This document shows positions 8,542-14,582 of a stretch of DNA of 31,113 nt, one piece after another. The translations under genes were made by a program, and so were the position numbers. Source of the DNA: JAUPTX01 sp964550665 (lineage in GTDB: Bacteria; Patescibacteriota; Minisyncoccia; Phycocordibacterales; CSBR16-119); NCBI GenBank assembly GCA_964550665.1, contig CAZJZW010000003.1:1-31113 (forward strand), written 5' to 3'. The first letter of the stretch is position 1; every line of letters begins with the position of its first letter. Below the pieces are notes generated by a model. The model saw nothing but the letters and a program-made list of their open reading frames with translations. It ran no database searches and was not told where the DNA came from.

Positions 8542-8907
8542 ATGAATTTACAAGCCGGCTTTATACGACTTAAAACGTTAGTCATAATAATTTTGATCCT
8601 TGTTGCTCTCGGGATGTTTGGGATTAATGTTGAAGAAGATGTTGCTGGCAATGAAGATGTTCGACACAATATCTCATATGTCTGGACGGGGGTTGCAAGC
8701 TTTTGGGATAGATACTTAGCTGGTCCTGCTAGATATATTTGGGAAGATGTCTTTGTCGGTCTTATTTGGGATAGTTTTGTTCTAAATATGCAAAGAATCA
8801 GGAATGGTGAATCGGCAACAGATTTTGAACTCCAGGGTGATTTACCGTATCAAACTATTCCAAGCTATATTGATGGTTACCAGCCATATCAACCAATACA
8901 AAACTAA
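8542..8907 (+). CDS. Small single-pass membrane protein of unknown function (121 aa)
   Basis: Not recognised by name. One N-terminal membrane helix (about 10-27, LKTLVIIILILVALGMFGI) follows a short cytoplasmic segment, so the rest, about 90 aa, should lie outside. That part is rich in aromatic residues (several W, Y and F, such as SFWDRYLAGPARYIWEDVF) and ends in a Pro/Tyr-rich tail. Aromatic-rich outer domains of this kind are common among small envelope proteins, but no catalytic motif is seen. It has its own predicted -10 and no clear terminator before the next promoter. Confidence 0.7.
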   Translation: MNLQAGFIRLKTLVIIILILVALGMFGINVEEDVAGNEDVRHNISYVWTGVASFWDRYLAGPARYIWEDVFVGLIWDSFVLNMQRIRNGESATDFELQGDLPYQTIPSYIDGYQPYQPIQN

Positions 8908-8961
8908 AATAAAATCCATAATAAGATTTTCTTAGGGGGTCTTATTAGTTACAACTTTAAC

Positions 8962-8990
8962 TTGTAAAAACCACAAATAAGTCCTACAAT
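8962..8990 (+). promoter_or_regulatory. Promoter for the MazG-like gene
   Basis: TTGTAA (8962-8967), 17-nt spacer, TACAAT (8985-8990). The leader of about 13 nt contains GTAAACCAATC directly before ATG and no SD. Confidence 0.65.
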
Positions 8991-9009
8991 ACAATAAAGT
9001 AAACCAATC

Positions 9010-9345
9010 ATGAAAATCAAAAATCCCAATCTAGACCAAGTACAATCAATAGTTGATGACCTTTTGTCAAACCCAAACTTGAGTGTAAAGTACTTCCCGC
9101 CATTTGAAATTATAAATCAAATGGCAGAAGAGCTCGGTGAGGTCGCCAGAGAAGTTGCCCACCTTCATGGACACAAGAAGAAAAAAGAAGGTGAGAAGAC
9201 AGAAGGATTAAAGGCTGAACTTGGAGATCTTTTGTTCGCCATAGTGTGTCTTGCAAACAGTGAAGGTATTTCACTTCAAGAGGCCTTTGATATGAAAATG
9301 AAAAAATTCCATAACCGAGACCAAAAAAGGTTTGAGAAAAAATAG
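9010..9345 (+). CDS. MazG-like nucleotide pyrophosphohydrolase
   Basis: A member of the all-alpha NTP pyrophosphohydrolase superfamily, which cleaves (d)NTPs to monophosphates and cleans the nucleotide pool. The 111-aa length fits single-domain MazG-like proteins. The metal-binding pattern is intact: EExxE at 40-44 (E40, E41, E44) and ExxD at 70-73 (E70, D73), within ELGDLLFAIVCLAN. A lysine-rich loop (KKKKEGEK) separates the two helices. It has its own promoter and a tight terminator directly after the stop. The true substrate cannot be told from sequence. Confidence 0.85.
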   Translation: MKIKNPNLDQVQSIVDDLLSNPNLSVKYFPPFEIINQMAEELGEVAREVAHLHGHKKKKEGEKTEGLKAELGDLLFAIVCLANSEGISLQEAFDMKMKKFHNRDQKRFEKK

Positions 9346-9370
9346 AGCTCGCCCCACTGCGAGCTTTTTA
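9346..9370 (+). terminator. Intrinsic terminator after the MazG-like gene
   Basis: AGCTCGC/GCGAGCT 7-bp stem, 6-nt loop, TTTTTA tail. It starts on the base after the stop codon, and its tail touches the next promoter's -35. Confidence 0.85.
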
Positions 9371-9398
9371 TTGACATTTTTTGTTTTTGTCGTAATCT
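9371..9398 (+). promoter_or_regulatory. Promoter for the 135-aa gene, fused to the terminator tail
   Basis: TTGACA (9371-9376) begins right after the terminator T-run; 16-nt spacer; TAATCT (9393-9398). Leader of about 34 nt ends ACAAACCAAAAGC before ATG. Confidence 0.6.
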
Positions 9399-9438
9399 TA
9401 TTCTGAAGATCTTTTCAACCCTAAAACAAACCAAAAGC

Positions 9439-9846
9439 ATGTCCAGAATCTGGATTCCTAAAGTATCCTTGGAAGTTATTCATGCACGATCTTTACGAAT
9501 AAAGCCACTTGTACGGTGTAGTAATCATGATCTTTATTTTGTTCGGAAAAAGGATATCTTTAAACAGTCCTACATCTGGAATCCAGAGATGCTTCGCAAG
9601 GTGAAGATTAACCAACTTGTTGAGATTACCAAGATCTCAACATATCACCCTTTTGACAGTCATAACACCTTTATACCGACTGTTGCAGCAGTGTTTGCAC
9701 AAATACCAGAAGAGCATTTACTTAATACTGTCGGTTTTGAAATTATCCCCGGATCATTTCAAATGAATGGTTATAATCCTGATAAAGTTGCTGCATATAT
9801 CGACGGATACCATACAGGTGAAACTATCTTGTATGCGAGACGTTAA
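9439..9846 (+). CDS. Hypothetical soluble protein (135 aa)
   Basis: Not recognised. No signal peptide or membrane helix. The composition is that of a normal globular protein with regular hydrophobic spacing and aromatic residues. A notable C-terminal stretch reads NPDKVAAYIDGYHTGETILYARR. GC is about 35-42% in the parts counted, like the core genes. The coding call rests on a clean ORF framed by a promoter, a CA-rich leader (ACAAACCA) and a perfect terminator. It stands alone, with no neighbour in the same transcript. Confidence 0.7.
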   Translation: MSRIWIPKVSLEVIHARSLRIKPLVRCSNHDLYFVRKKDIFKQSYIWNPEMLRKVKINQLVEITKISTYHPFDSHNTFIPTVAAVFAQIPEEHLLNTVGFEIIPGSFQMNGYNPDKVAAYIDGYHTGETILYARR

Positions 9847-9852
9847 TACTTT

Positions 9853-9880
9853 GACCCGTCCATCTCGACGGGTCTTCTTT
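9853..9880 (+). terminator. Intrinsic terminator
   Basis: GACCCGTC/GACGGGTC perfect 8-bp stem, 6-nt loop, tail TTCTTT. Confidence 0.85.
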
Positions 9881-9901
9881 ATTAAAAAATAAAAATATAG
9901 A

Positions 9902-9910
9902 TGGTATGAT
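9902..9910 (+). promoter_or_regulatory. Extended -10 for the DUF3467-like gene
   Basis: TGG-TATGAT, with no clear -35. Leader of about 27 nt is A-rich. An ATG at 9940 runs into a stop after four codons; 9944 opens the long frame. Confidence 0.45.
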
Positions 9911-9943
9911 ATAGGGCGGTAGTTTAAAAATAATAAAAAATGT

Positions 9944-10225
9944 ATGATACTTAGAGAAGAATTAATCCGAATAAATATCAATGATTTACCAAAAAAATTT
10001 TGTGAACAATCTTTCGGAAGTTTTGGTAAAGAAGTTTTTGTGGTTTCTCTTATTTCTGGAAAGAATTTAGACACCTACGCACTAACACCACAAATTATGA
10101 AAAGTATTTCACGATGGATGAATGGTCAGGTGGAAACTTATGAGAGTAAGTATGGTGAAATAAATATGGAGCCAGCTCCGATCCAAAGTCCGATTCAATC
10201 AAATGATTTAAAGAAAGGGGAATAA
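9944..10225 (+). CDS. DUF3467-like small protein
   Basis: 93 aa. The stretch VVSLISGKNLDTYALTPQIMKSISRWMNGQVETYESKYGEI has the layout of DUF3467 proteins: two beta strands, an LTPQ or MSPQ turn, then an amphipathic helix ending in YExxYGEI. The tail is Pro/Gln-rich and probably disordered. DUF3467 proteins have no settled role. The assignment is from pattern memory and needs a profile search. The gene has an extended -10 and shares a bidirectional terminator with the convergent membrane-protein gene. Confidence 0.6.
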   Translation: MILREELIRININDLPKKFCEQSFGSFGKEVFVVSLISGKNLDTYALTPQIMKSISRWMNGQVETYESKYGEINMEPAPIQSPIQSNDLKKGE

Positions 10226-10230
10226 AAAAG

Positions 10231-10262
10231 AAAACCCTCTACTTTTTCGGTGGAGGGGTTTT
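10231..10262. terminator. Bidirectional terminator between two convergent genes
   Basis: AAAACCC-TCTAC pairs with GTGGA-GGGGTTTT (one bulge, one G-U), loop TTTTTCG. T-rich on both sides. The stop codon of the minus gene (10239-10241) lies inside the stem. Confidence 0.75.
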
Positions 10263-10427
10263 AGAAACTGTGAGTTTTGAGATTAGAACAGCTGCCACAA
10301 ATGACGTTATTCCAAGTATCCAATGTTCTGCAAAAAAGCAGTAAGCCATCAGTATTAGGCAGGTAACCCACCAAAACCAGATAAGAAAAATTGCAATTCT
10401 TGGGTTTCTTATGAGGTATTTAATCAT
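10239..10427 (-). CDS. Small two-helix membrane protein (62 aa)
   Basis: Not recognised. Two hydrophobic segments (about 11-31 and 36-54), rich in Trp and Phe (IFLIWFWWVTCLILMAYCFF), with a basic N-terminus (MIKYLIRNPR) and a basic Pro tail (KTPPPKK). This predicts both ends in the cytoplasm. The coding call is supported by a promoter with 16-nt spacing (10448-10475) and by a terminator that contains the stop codon. Small hairpin-type membrane proteins of this kind are sometimes modulators of larger complexes; that is only a possibility. Confidence 0.6.
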   Translation of the reverse strand: MIKYLIRNPRIAIFLIWFWWVTCLILMAYCFFAEHWILGITSFVAAVLISKLTVSKTPPPKK

Positions 10428-10447
10428 AATGTTCAGGTCTATGAAAA

Positions 10448-10475
10448 AGTATACTTATTTGTTGGTAAAAATCAA
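10448..10475 (-). promoter_or_regulatory. Promoter for the 62-aa membrane protein
   Basis: Minus strand: TTGATT (10475-10470), 16-nt spacer, TATACT (10453-10448). Leader about 14 nt. Confidence 0.55.
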
Positions 10476-10489
10476 AAGAAAAAGCCACC

Positions 10490-10645
10490 TCCTCTAAAGG
10501 GAAGGGAACTTACTAATATCGCTAAATCATCAAGTAGTAAGCTGAAGGACTCTTGGTGAAGTTTCCCTTAGGGTAGAGAAAAGACTGCAACATGTCCACT
10601 CCGAGAGTGGTAACGGCCCCCGATAAACGGTTGGGGTTCTTTTTT
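10490..10645 (+). ncRNA. Candidate structured non-coding RNA with its own terminator
   Basis: About 155 nt with no credible ORF. Nested helices: CTCTA (10492-10496) with TAGAG (10574-10578); AAGGGAA (10502-10508) with TTCCCTT (10563-10569); CTTACTA (10509-10515) with TAGTAAG (10535-10541). A tandem AAGGGAAGGGAA gives a second possible register. A separate perfect hairpin CCACTC/GAGTGG (10596-10610) follows, then the terminator GGCCCC/GGGGTT with an eight-T tail. The fold is read by eye. It does not match the conserved cores of tmRNA, RNase P RNA or SRP RNA. The promoter was not found. It could be an sRNA; a leader is less likely, since a terminator and new promoter separate it from the next gene. 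Confidence 0.5.
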
Positions 10646-10663
10646 TTATTTAAGTATAGTAAA

Positions 10664-10692
10664 TTGACAGAAAGGTATAAATATGCTATTAT
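10664..10692 (+). promoter_or_regulatory. Consensus promoter for the four-helix membrane protein
   Basis: TTGACA (10664-10669), 17-nt spacer, extended TGC-TATTAT (10687-10692). The -10 lies inside the longer ORF that starts at 10683, so the real start must be downstream. Confidence 0.85.
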
Positions 10693-10721
10693 ATAATCAG
10701 AAACAAACAAAGCACCACACA

Positions 10722-11183
10722 ATGGAAAAGTTCATGAAAACCCCATATTGGGTAGTACTGATGAGCATCACCACAGCCATCCTTAGTTTCTTCGGATTCC
10801 ACCTTGCTCTCCACATCTGGGAGCATATCCCTTCTGGTGGCCTTGATTTCAATGACAGCTTCTGGTTTCTTCCCGCTACACTTTCTCTGTATTCGTGGCT
10901 TGCATTTACCTTCGTGTGCTTCATCATGGTCTTTACGGGTCGTCCGGTGAAACTGTGGTCTAATATCGCTACTGTTGTAGTACTTGGGCTCAGCTTCCTC
11001 ATTCTTCTTACTGGAATTGGAGGAGGTGGTAGTTTCAATGCTCATGTATCGATGGTTGTTGGCGGGATATTGGTATTTTCCAGCCTACTCATTTGGGGGT
11101 TTGAGAAGAGTGCTGTAGCCAAAGAACGCAAGGTGACGAACACGAATGAGAAACTTGAGTTCACTGAAAATCACGACTACTGA
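10722..11183 (+). CDS. Four-helix membrane protein of unknown function (153 aa)
   Basis: Not recognised. Four hydrophobic segments are seen (about 7-27, 41-67, 82-101 and 109-128), followed by a charged cytoplasmic tail (ERKVTNTNEKLEFTENHDY). I chose the ATG at 10722 because the open frame from 10683 would begin upstream of the promoter -10 box; an ATG four codons later is also possible. Counted stretches are near 50% GC, higher than core genes. The leader CAAACAAAGCACCACACA has no SD. A terminator follows 7 nt after the stop. No catalytic motif is seen. Confidence 0.7.
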   Translation: MEKFMKTPYWVVLMSITTAILSFFGFHLALHIWEHIPSGGLDFNDSFWFLPATLSLYSWLAFTFVCFIMVFTGRPVKLWSNIATVVVLGLSFLILLTGIGGGGSFNAHVSMVVGGILVFSSLLIWGFEKSAVAKERKVTNTNEKLEFTENHDY

Positions 11184-11190
11184 CAAATCG

Positions 11191-11226
11191 GAACCCGTAC
11201 ACAAACAGTGTATGGGTTTCTTTTTT
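11191..11226 (+). terminator. Intrinsic terminator
   Basis: GAACCC-G-TACAC pairs with GTGTA-T-GGGTTTC, loop AAACA, six-T tail. Confidence 0.85.
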
Positions 11227-11689
11227 ACTTAACTAAACAAAAGAGAAGTCAGTTCCCTCGAATTTACTAAAAAAGATTACAGGCTTCCCTGATGAAATTA
11301 AAAAATTGATGAGCTCTAATTCATCTTTAGAGGAGGTTTTTGCCCAGGGTTCGAGTCTGAGGGGAAGGGATAGAAAAAAGTTTGAGGTCAAAATAGATTT
11401 ATAGATGTAGGTTAGATCGTTTTCTAGATTTCAAAATTAGTTGGAGGGGGAAGAGGTGCTTTGATAAACAGCCTTATTTAATAATAATGAACGTCGCGAA
11501 AGATATATTGTGCGACACTCATATAATCTTAAACCCGGGCTCTACAAATACAAAAACCACTACCCCCTACTCAAAAACACCCAAGAAAAAAATTCCTCAA
11601 CTAATAAATAAAATAATTAATTTCTATTCTCCTCTTCCCTCTAAACTTCCTGGGATAAAATTGTTTTTAATAAAATTAAGAAAAAGAAA
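11227..11689. other. Long non-coding stretch with a possible gene remnant
   Basis: About 460 nt without a convincing gene. On plus, 11237-11404 is an open frame without an ATG near its start; from ITGFPDEIKKLMSSNSS it reads like real protein and ends VKIDL-stop. An internal ATG at 11309 would give only 31 aa. This looks like the decayed end of a gene. A frame at 11487-11741 reads as low-complexity Lys/Thr/Pro sequence and crosses a terminator, so I do not call it. No promoter, RNA or repeat was clear in the rest. Confidence 0.35.
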
Positions 11690-11710
11690 AACCGAGCTAA
11701 CTGCTCGGTT
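11690..11710 (-). terminator. Terminator of the 106-aa membrane protein gene
   Basis: AACCGAGC/GCTCGGTT perfect 8-bp stem, 5-nt loop, T-rich tail on minus. The TAG stop of the gene (11697-11699) spans the loop and stem. Confidence 0.85.
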
Positions 11711-12017
11711 TCGCGATAACCTTTCTTTCTTTAGGTTTTAAGAATCCAAGATCTTTTAATATTCCCATCCTTTTCTTTAGACCGTGTACATAGAAGTATC
11801 TTGAATAGATGATGGTTAAAAACCAAGGTGCTAAAATTACACAAAGCTCTAATCCTGACGAAGTAGATATTTCTCTTCCGACAATTCTTTCGAAGATCTT
11901 TGCTGAAACATACGATAACCCAAACGATACTATGAGAAGTATCATTACAAAAACCCCGTCTATGATATTTGCTAGTACATTACGAGCGCGTCTCTGACGC
12001 TTATGCTTTGGTTGCAT
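11697..12017 (-). CDS. Two-helix membrane protein (106 aa)
   Basis: Not recognised. A basic N-terminus (MQPKHKRQRRAR) precedes two hydrophobic segments (about 17-39 and 55-71) joined by a loop ERIVGREISTSSG, then a basic C-terminal tail. By the positive-inside rule both ends are cytoplasmic. The layout vaguely recalls RDD proteins (an Arg-rich start followed by N..DG), since the sequence RRARNVLANIIDG has an Arg-Asp-like opening, but the domain is too short for a firm call. A promoter at 12049-12076 and a terminator frame it. The opposite-strand ORF here is a shadow. Confidence 0.65.
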   Translation of the reverse strand: MQPKHKRQRRARNVLANIIDGVFVMILLIVSFGLSYVSAKIFERIVGREISTSSGLELCVILAPWFLTIIYSRYFYVHGLKKRMGILKDLGFLKPKERKVIAKPSS

Positions 12018-12048
12018 CTGAGGTGATTTAAGGTTCAGTTCACCTACT

Positions 12049-12076
12049 AGATTAAGCTAAACTAGTTTAAAGTCAA
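12049..12076 (-). promoter_or_regulatory. Promoter with a perfect palindrome in its spacer
   Basis: Minus strand: TTGACT (12076-12071), 16-nt spacer, TAATCT (12054-12049). The spacer holds the palindrome TAAACTAGTTTA (12058-12069), placed as an operator would be. The leader has AGGTGA/TCACCT arms. Confidence 0.6.
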
Positions 12077-12085
12077 CACAGTCTT

Positions 12086-12388
12086 CTAACAAGAACTTGT
12101 GTATCCGTAGCCTGACTTTTGAGCGTCAGATCCTGATTTAAAGTAGATTCTATTCTCAGCCCTGATTCTGTTTACCGCTTTGCACCCTCTTGGGTAATAC
12201 TTTGTACCGTTTATAGAAGCTACGTAACTCAAGTCTTTAAAACTCATATCTATCTTGGAAAGTTCTGGGACTATAAACTCAACTTTGTTTTCTTCCCCAG
12301 CGTTTTCTAGGGCTGACATCCGACCTAACCCAAAAGAAGCTAAGCCAACAAGGATTATTATAATTATGATTAAATACTCCTTTTTCAT
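12086..12388 (-). CDS. Membrane-anchored Ada-like metal-binding domain protein
   Basis: 100 aa. An N-terminal membrane helix (MKKEYLIIIIIILVGLASFG) anchors a short domain reading NGTKYYPRGCKAVNRIRAENRIYF, then a helix and a final Cys. This matches the pattern of the Ada Zn-binding-type domain (G.K.Y...C..A.RI...N...F.S...A...GY.....C), with Cys at two of the ligand positions visible. The role of the anchored form is unknown; the DNA-repair role of Ada should not be assumed. I chose the internal ATG at 12388 rather than 12436 because it gives a clean MKK signal-anchor and sits 6 nt from an extended -10. Confidence 0.65.
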   Translation of the reverse strand: MKKEYLIIIIIILVGLASFGLGRMSALENAGEENKVEFIVPELSKIDMSFKDLSYVASINGTKYYPRGCKAVNRIRAENRIYFKSGSDAQKSGYGYTSSC

Positions 12389-12394
12389 AACTAT

Positions 12395-12403
12395 ATTAAA
12401 GCA
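12395..12403 (-). promoter_or_regulatory. Extended -10 (TGC-TTTAAT), leaderless start
   Basis: On minus the box ends 6 nt before the ATG at 12388. The -35 region is poor, as usual with extended -10 promoters. Confidence 0.5.
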
Positions 12404-12421
12404 TAAAATACGGCTAGGTAC

Positions 12422-12450
12422 TTGCATTTTATACACATATATCGTATACT
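12422..12450 (+). promoter_or_regulatory. rpmA promoter
   Basis: TTGCAT (12422-12427), 17-nt spacer, TATACT (12445-12450). Leader about 70 nt with AAGGA some 13-18 nt before ATG, one of the few SD-like sequences in the window. Confidence 0.65.
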
Positions 12451-12527
12451 AACCCTCGTTATTATTTAAGTAAAAATTCTGGAGATTTCTTGTTAAAGCC
12501 AAGAAAATAAAGGAAAATCAGTAAAGT

Positions 12528-12809
12528 ATGGCACATAGAAAAGCCGGCGGTACAGCTAGAAACTTAAGAGATTCAAACCCACAATATCTTGGGGTTAAAA
12601 TTGCTGATGGTGAAAATGCCAAAGCAGGTGCTATTATCGTACGACAAAGAGGAACAGATGTAATGCCAGGAAAGAATGTTGATATGGGTAAAGATCACAC
12701 TCTTCACGCAATGGTTGCCGGAGTTGTTAAGTTCGGTAAGACAAGAAAGACAAATTTCGACAACAAAGTAGTTGTAAAGAAAATTGTTCACATCATCCCT
12801 CACGCTTAA
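12528..12809 (+). CDS. rpmA: 50S ribosomal protein L27
   Basis: L27 sits at the peptidyl transferase centre of the large subunit. The 93-aa protein has the family pattern throughout: MAHRKAGGTARN, RDSNPQYLGVK, AGAIIVRQRGT, GKDHTLHAMVAGVVKF. The N-terminus starts with MAH directly, so no Firmicutes-type cleaved leader extension is present. In many bacteria it is co-transcribed with rplU (L21); here it is alone, after a long leader, and convergent with rplI. The terminator is shared with rplI. Confidence 0.96.
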   Translation: MAHRKAGGTARNLRDSNPQYLGVKIADGENAKAGAIIVRQRGTDVMPGKNVDMGKDHTLHAMVAGVVKFGKTRKTNFDNKVVVKKIVHIIPHA

Positions 12810-12826
12810 ATAAAATCTGAGTCAAA

Positions 12827-12854
12827 ATAAAATCCCCTTCGCAGGGGATTTTAT
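12827..12854. terminator. Bidirectional terminator between rpmA and rplI
   Basis: ATAAAATCCCCT/AGGGGATTTTAT perfect 12-bp stem with TCGC loop and A/T-rich flanks on both sides. Confidence 0.9.
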
Positions 12855-13298
12855 TTATTCTCTCTCTAGTTTTAAATTAAACTTCTCCTCTATTCCCTTG
12901 TTGCCGATGATTATCTCATACTGACCAAGCTCTTTTATATCAGGAGACTTTACGTACGAGTCTTGGATATTTATTCCCGTTTCTTTTTGAATAAATGAAG
13001 AGATATCTTTGTTGGTTATTTTTTTAAATAAACTTCCTTTTTCATTGGCTTTGATTTTCATCACCATACTTCCCTTTTCCATCAATTTTAAAATCAAACT
13101 TTCTATTTTACTGTCTTCTATCTTTTCATGCTCTTCCTTCCCTTTCTTTAGGCTTTCAATCTTACGGAGAGCCTCAGGACTAGCTTCTATGGCAAGTTTA
13201 CCGGGAATGAGGAAGTTACGAGCGTAACCCTCGTTTATATCCTTCACTTCTCCTTTCAGGCCCTTTTTCTTAACATTTTGTAGGAATATAACTTTCAT
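12855..13298 (-). CDS. rplI: 50S ribosomal protein L9
   Basis: 147 aa, the usual length. The N-terminal domain pattern MKVIFLQNVKKKGLKGEV, then NEGYARNFLIPGKLAIEAS, is diagnostic for L9, followed by the long connecting helix (LRKIESLKKGKEEHEKI) and the C-terminal RNA-binding domain. L9 is absent in several CPR lineages, so its presence is a small taxonomic hint within the radiation. It stands alone with a weak promoter at 13317-13345 and shares the terminator with rpmA. Confidence 0.96.
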   Translation of the reverse strand: MKVIFLQNVKKKGLKGEVKDINEGYARNFLIPGKLAIEASPEALRKIESLKKGKEEHEKIEDSKIESLILKLMEKGSMVMKIKANEKGSLFKKITNKDISSFIQKETGINIQDSYVKSPDIKELGQYEIIIGNKGIEEKFNLKLERE

Positions 13299-13316
13299 CC
13301 TGAAACTGAATTAATT

Positions 13317-13345
13317 TATAAAGCAATGTGTAATTTTTATCACAA
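13317..13345 (-). promoter_or_regulatory. Possible rplI promoter
   Basis: Minus strand: TTGTGA (13345-13340), 17-nt spacer ending TGC, TTTATA (13322-13317). Leader about 12 nt. Confidence 0.4.
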
Positions 13346-13369
13346 CAAAGAGATTTCTGCTAGCCTATT

Positions 13370-14578
13370 CTATCTTAAGAGGAGTTTAGCTGCTGCCTCG
13401 AGTTGGTTATCAGTTTTGTTTTTCTTGTACATTTCTTCGTCAAATTCAAGTACTACGTCTGGAGTAAGCCCATTTTCTGAGATAGAAAGACCGTTTGGCG
13501 TTAGCCATTCTGCGACAGTTATTTTAAGTTCTGTTTTGTCTTTGAAATTTATTAATTCTTGAACAGATCCTTTTCCAAATGTTTGGGTTCCAAGGAGCTT
13601 GGCTACTTTATGCTCTTGCATCGCTCCAGCCATAATCTCAGAGGCAGAAGCTGATCCACCATCAACCAAGATAACAACGTCAAAATCTCCTCTTATAAAA
13701 TTACCGTTACTTCTAAAATTGTTGTTGTTTTCGCTATTTGTAGATTTTTCAATAACAATAGTCTTCCCTTCTTCCAAGAACCAACTTGTTATGTTGATTG
13801 CTGAACCAAGATATCCTCCTGGATTGCCTCGCAAATCGATCACCAAATCATCTGATTTTGATTTAATAAATTCATCTAGCGCTTTTTCAAAATCAATTTC
13901 TGAGTTTCTTGAGAAATCGAAAAGTCGTATAACAAACACTTTATCTTTTCGAAATTCTGTTTCTACTGTTGGAATTTTAATCAAATCTCTGGTAACAGAA
14001 ACTTCTAACGGAGCTTTCTCCCCCTCTCTAGCAATAGTAAGCATTACGATAGTTCCCCGCTCGCCACGTATCAAATCTACCGCCTTATCAACAGTTAGTT
14101 TGTTTGCTAATTCATCATCGATTTTAATAATAATATCTCCGGCTTTTATACCAGCTTTTTCTGCCGGAGAGTCTTTGATCGGAGTGATCACTGTTAGATT
14201 TTTTTCTCTAACACCTACTTCCATACCAACACCAAAGAATTCGCCAGAAAGATCAATATTTAAGTCCGCTGCTTCTTCCGGGGTAAAGAAATAAGTGTAT
14301 GGGTCGCCAACGGACTCCACCATTCCCTTTATCGCCCCCCAGATTTTTTCTTGAGAAGAAACACCGGAACCTTGTGGATGTTTTTCGTTAATAATATTCC
14401 ATGCTTTCCAAAAATCAGCAAAATCAGCATCCGATATGTCACTTGGGATATTTTCTTTATTAGAAATACCGTATACTTTTTCAACCTCAGGCACGTTGTT
14501 AAAACCAATGAAAAATCCCCCCAGAAAAAACAGGACTCCCACAACAATCAAACTAGATATCTTTGCAATTTTTTTCAT
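13370..14578 (-). CDS. Carboxy-terminal processing peptidase, S41 family (CtpA-like)
   Basis: A membrane-anchored serine protease of the tail-specific family, acting outside the membrane on envelope proteins. Membrane helix at about 7-27; PDZ domain at about 112-195 (GEFFGVGMEV, then SPAEKAGIKAGDIIIKID); S41 core from about 205. The catalytic Ser is in GGSASASEI (308-315) and the general-base Lys is K336 in FGKGSVQ; the oxyanion stretch LRGNPGG is also present. Length (402 aa) fits CtpA. It is the last gene of a three-gene operon; its start is 4 nt after the hydrolase stop. A TAGAAT overlapping that stop could also drive it alone. Confidence 0.92.
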   Translation of the reverse strand: MKKIAKISSLIVVGVLFFLGGFFIGFNNVPEVEKVYGISNKENIPSDISDADFADFWKAWNIINEKHPQGSGVSSQEKIWGAIKGMVESVGDPYTYFFTPEEAADLNIDLSGEFFGVGMEVGVREKNLTVITPIKDSPAEKAGIKAGDIIIKIDDELANKLTVDKAVDLIRGERGTIVMLTIAREGEKAPLEVSVTRDLIKIPTVETEFRKDKVFVIRLFDFSRNSEIDFEKALDEFIKSKSDDLVIDLRGNPGGYLGSAINITSWFLEEGKTIVIEKSTNSENNNNFRSNGNFIRGDFDVVILVDGGSASASEIMAGAMQEHKVAKLLGTQTFGKGSVQELINFKDKTELKITVAEWLTPNGLSISENGLTPDVVLEFDEEMYKKNKTDNQLEAAAKLLLR

Positions 14579-14582
14579 ATAG

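Noticed and set aside
10522..10722. 66-aa minus-strand ORF
   Set aside because: Overlaps the structured RNA candidate, its terminator and the next promoter; no start signals of its own.
11344..11380. tRNA-like T-arm text GGTTCGAGTC
   Set aside because: The flanking bases do not form a T stem and no acceptor or anticodon arm is found nearby.
11487..11741. 84-aa plus-strand ORF
   Set aside because: Low-complexity Lys/Thr/Pro text, no promoter, and it crosses the terminator of the opposite gene.
13599..14294. 231-aa plus-strand ORF
   Set aside because: Lies wholly antisense to the CtpA-like gene with intact catalytic motifs; Ser/Ile-rich text is typical of an antisense frame.
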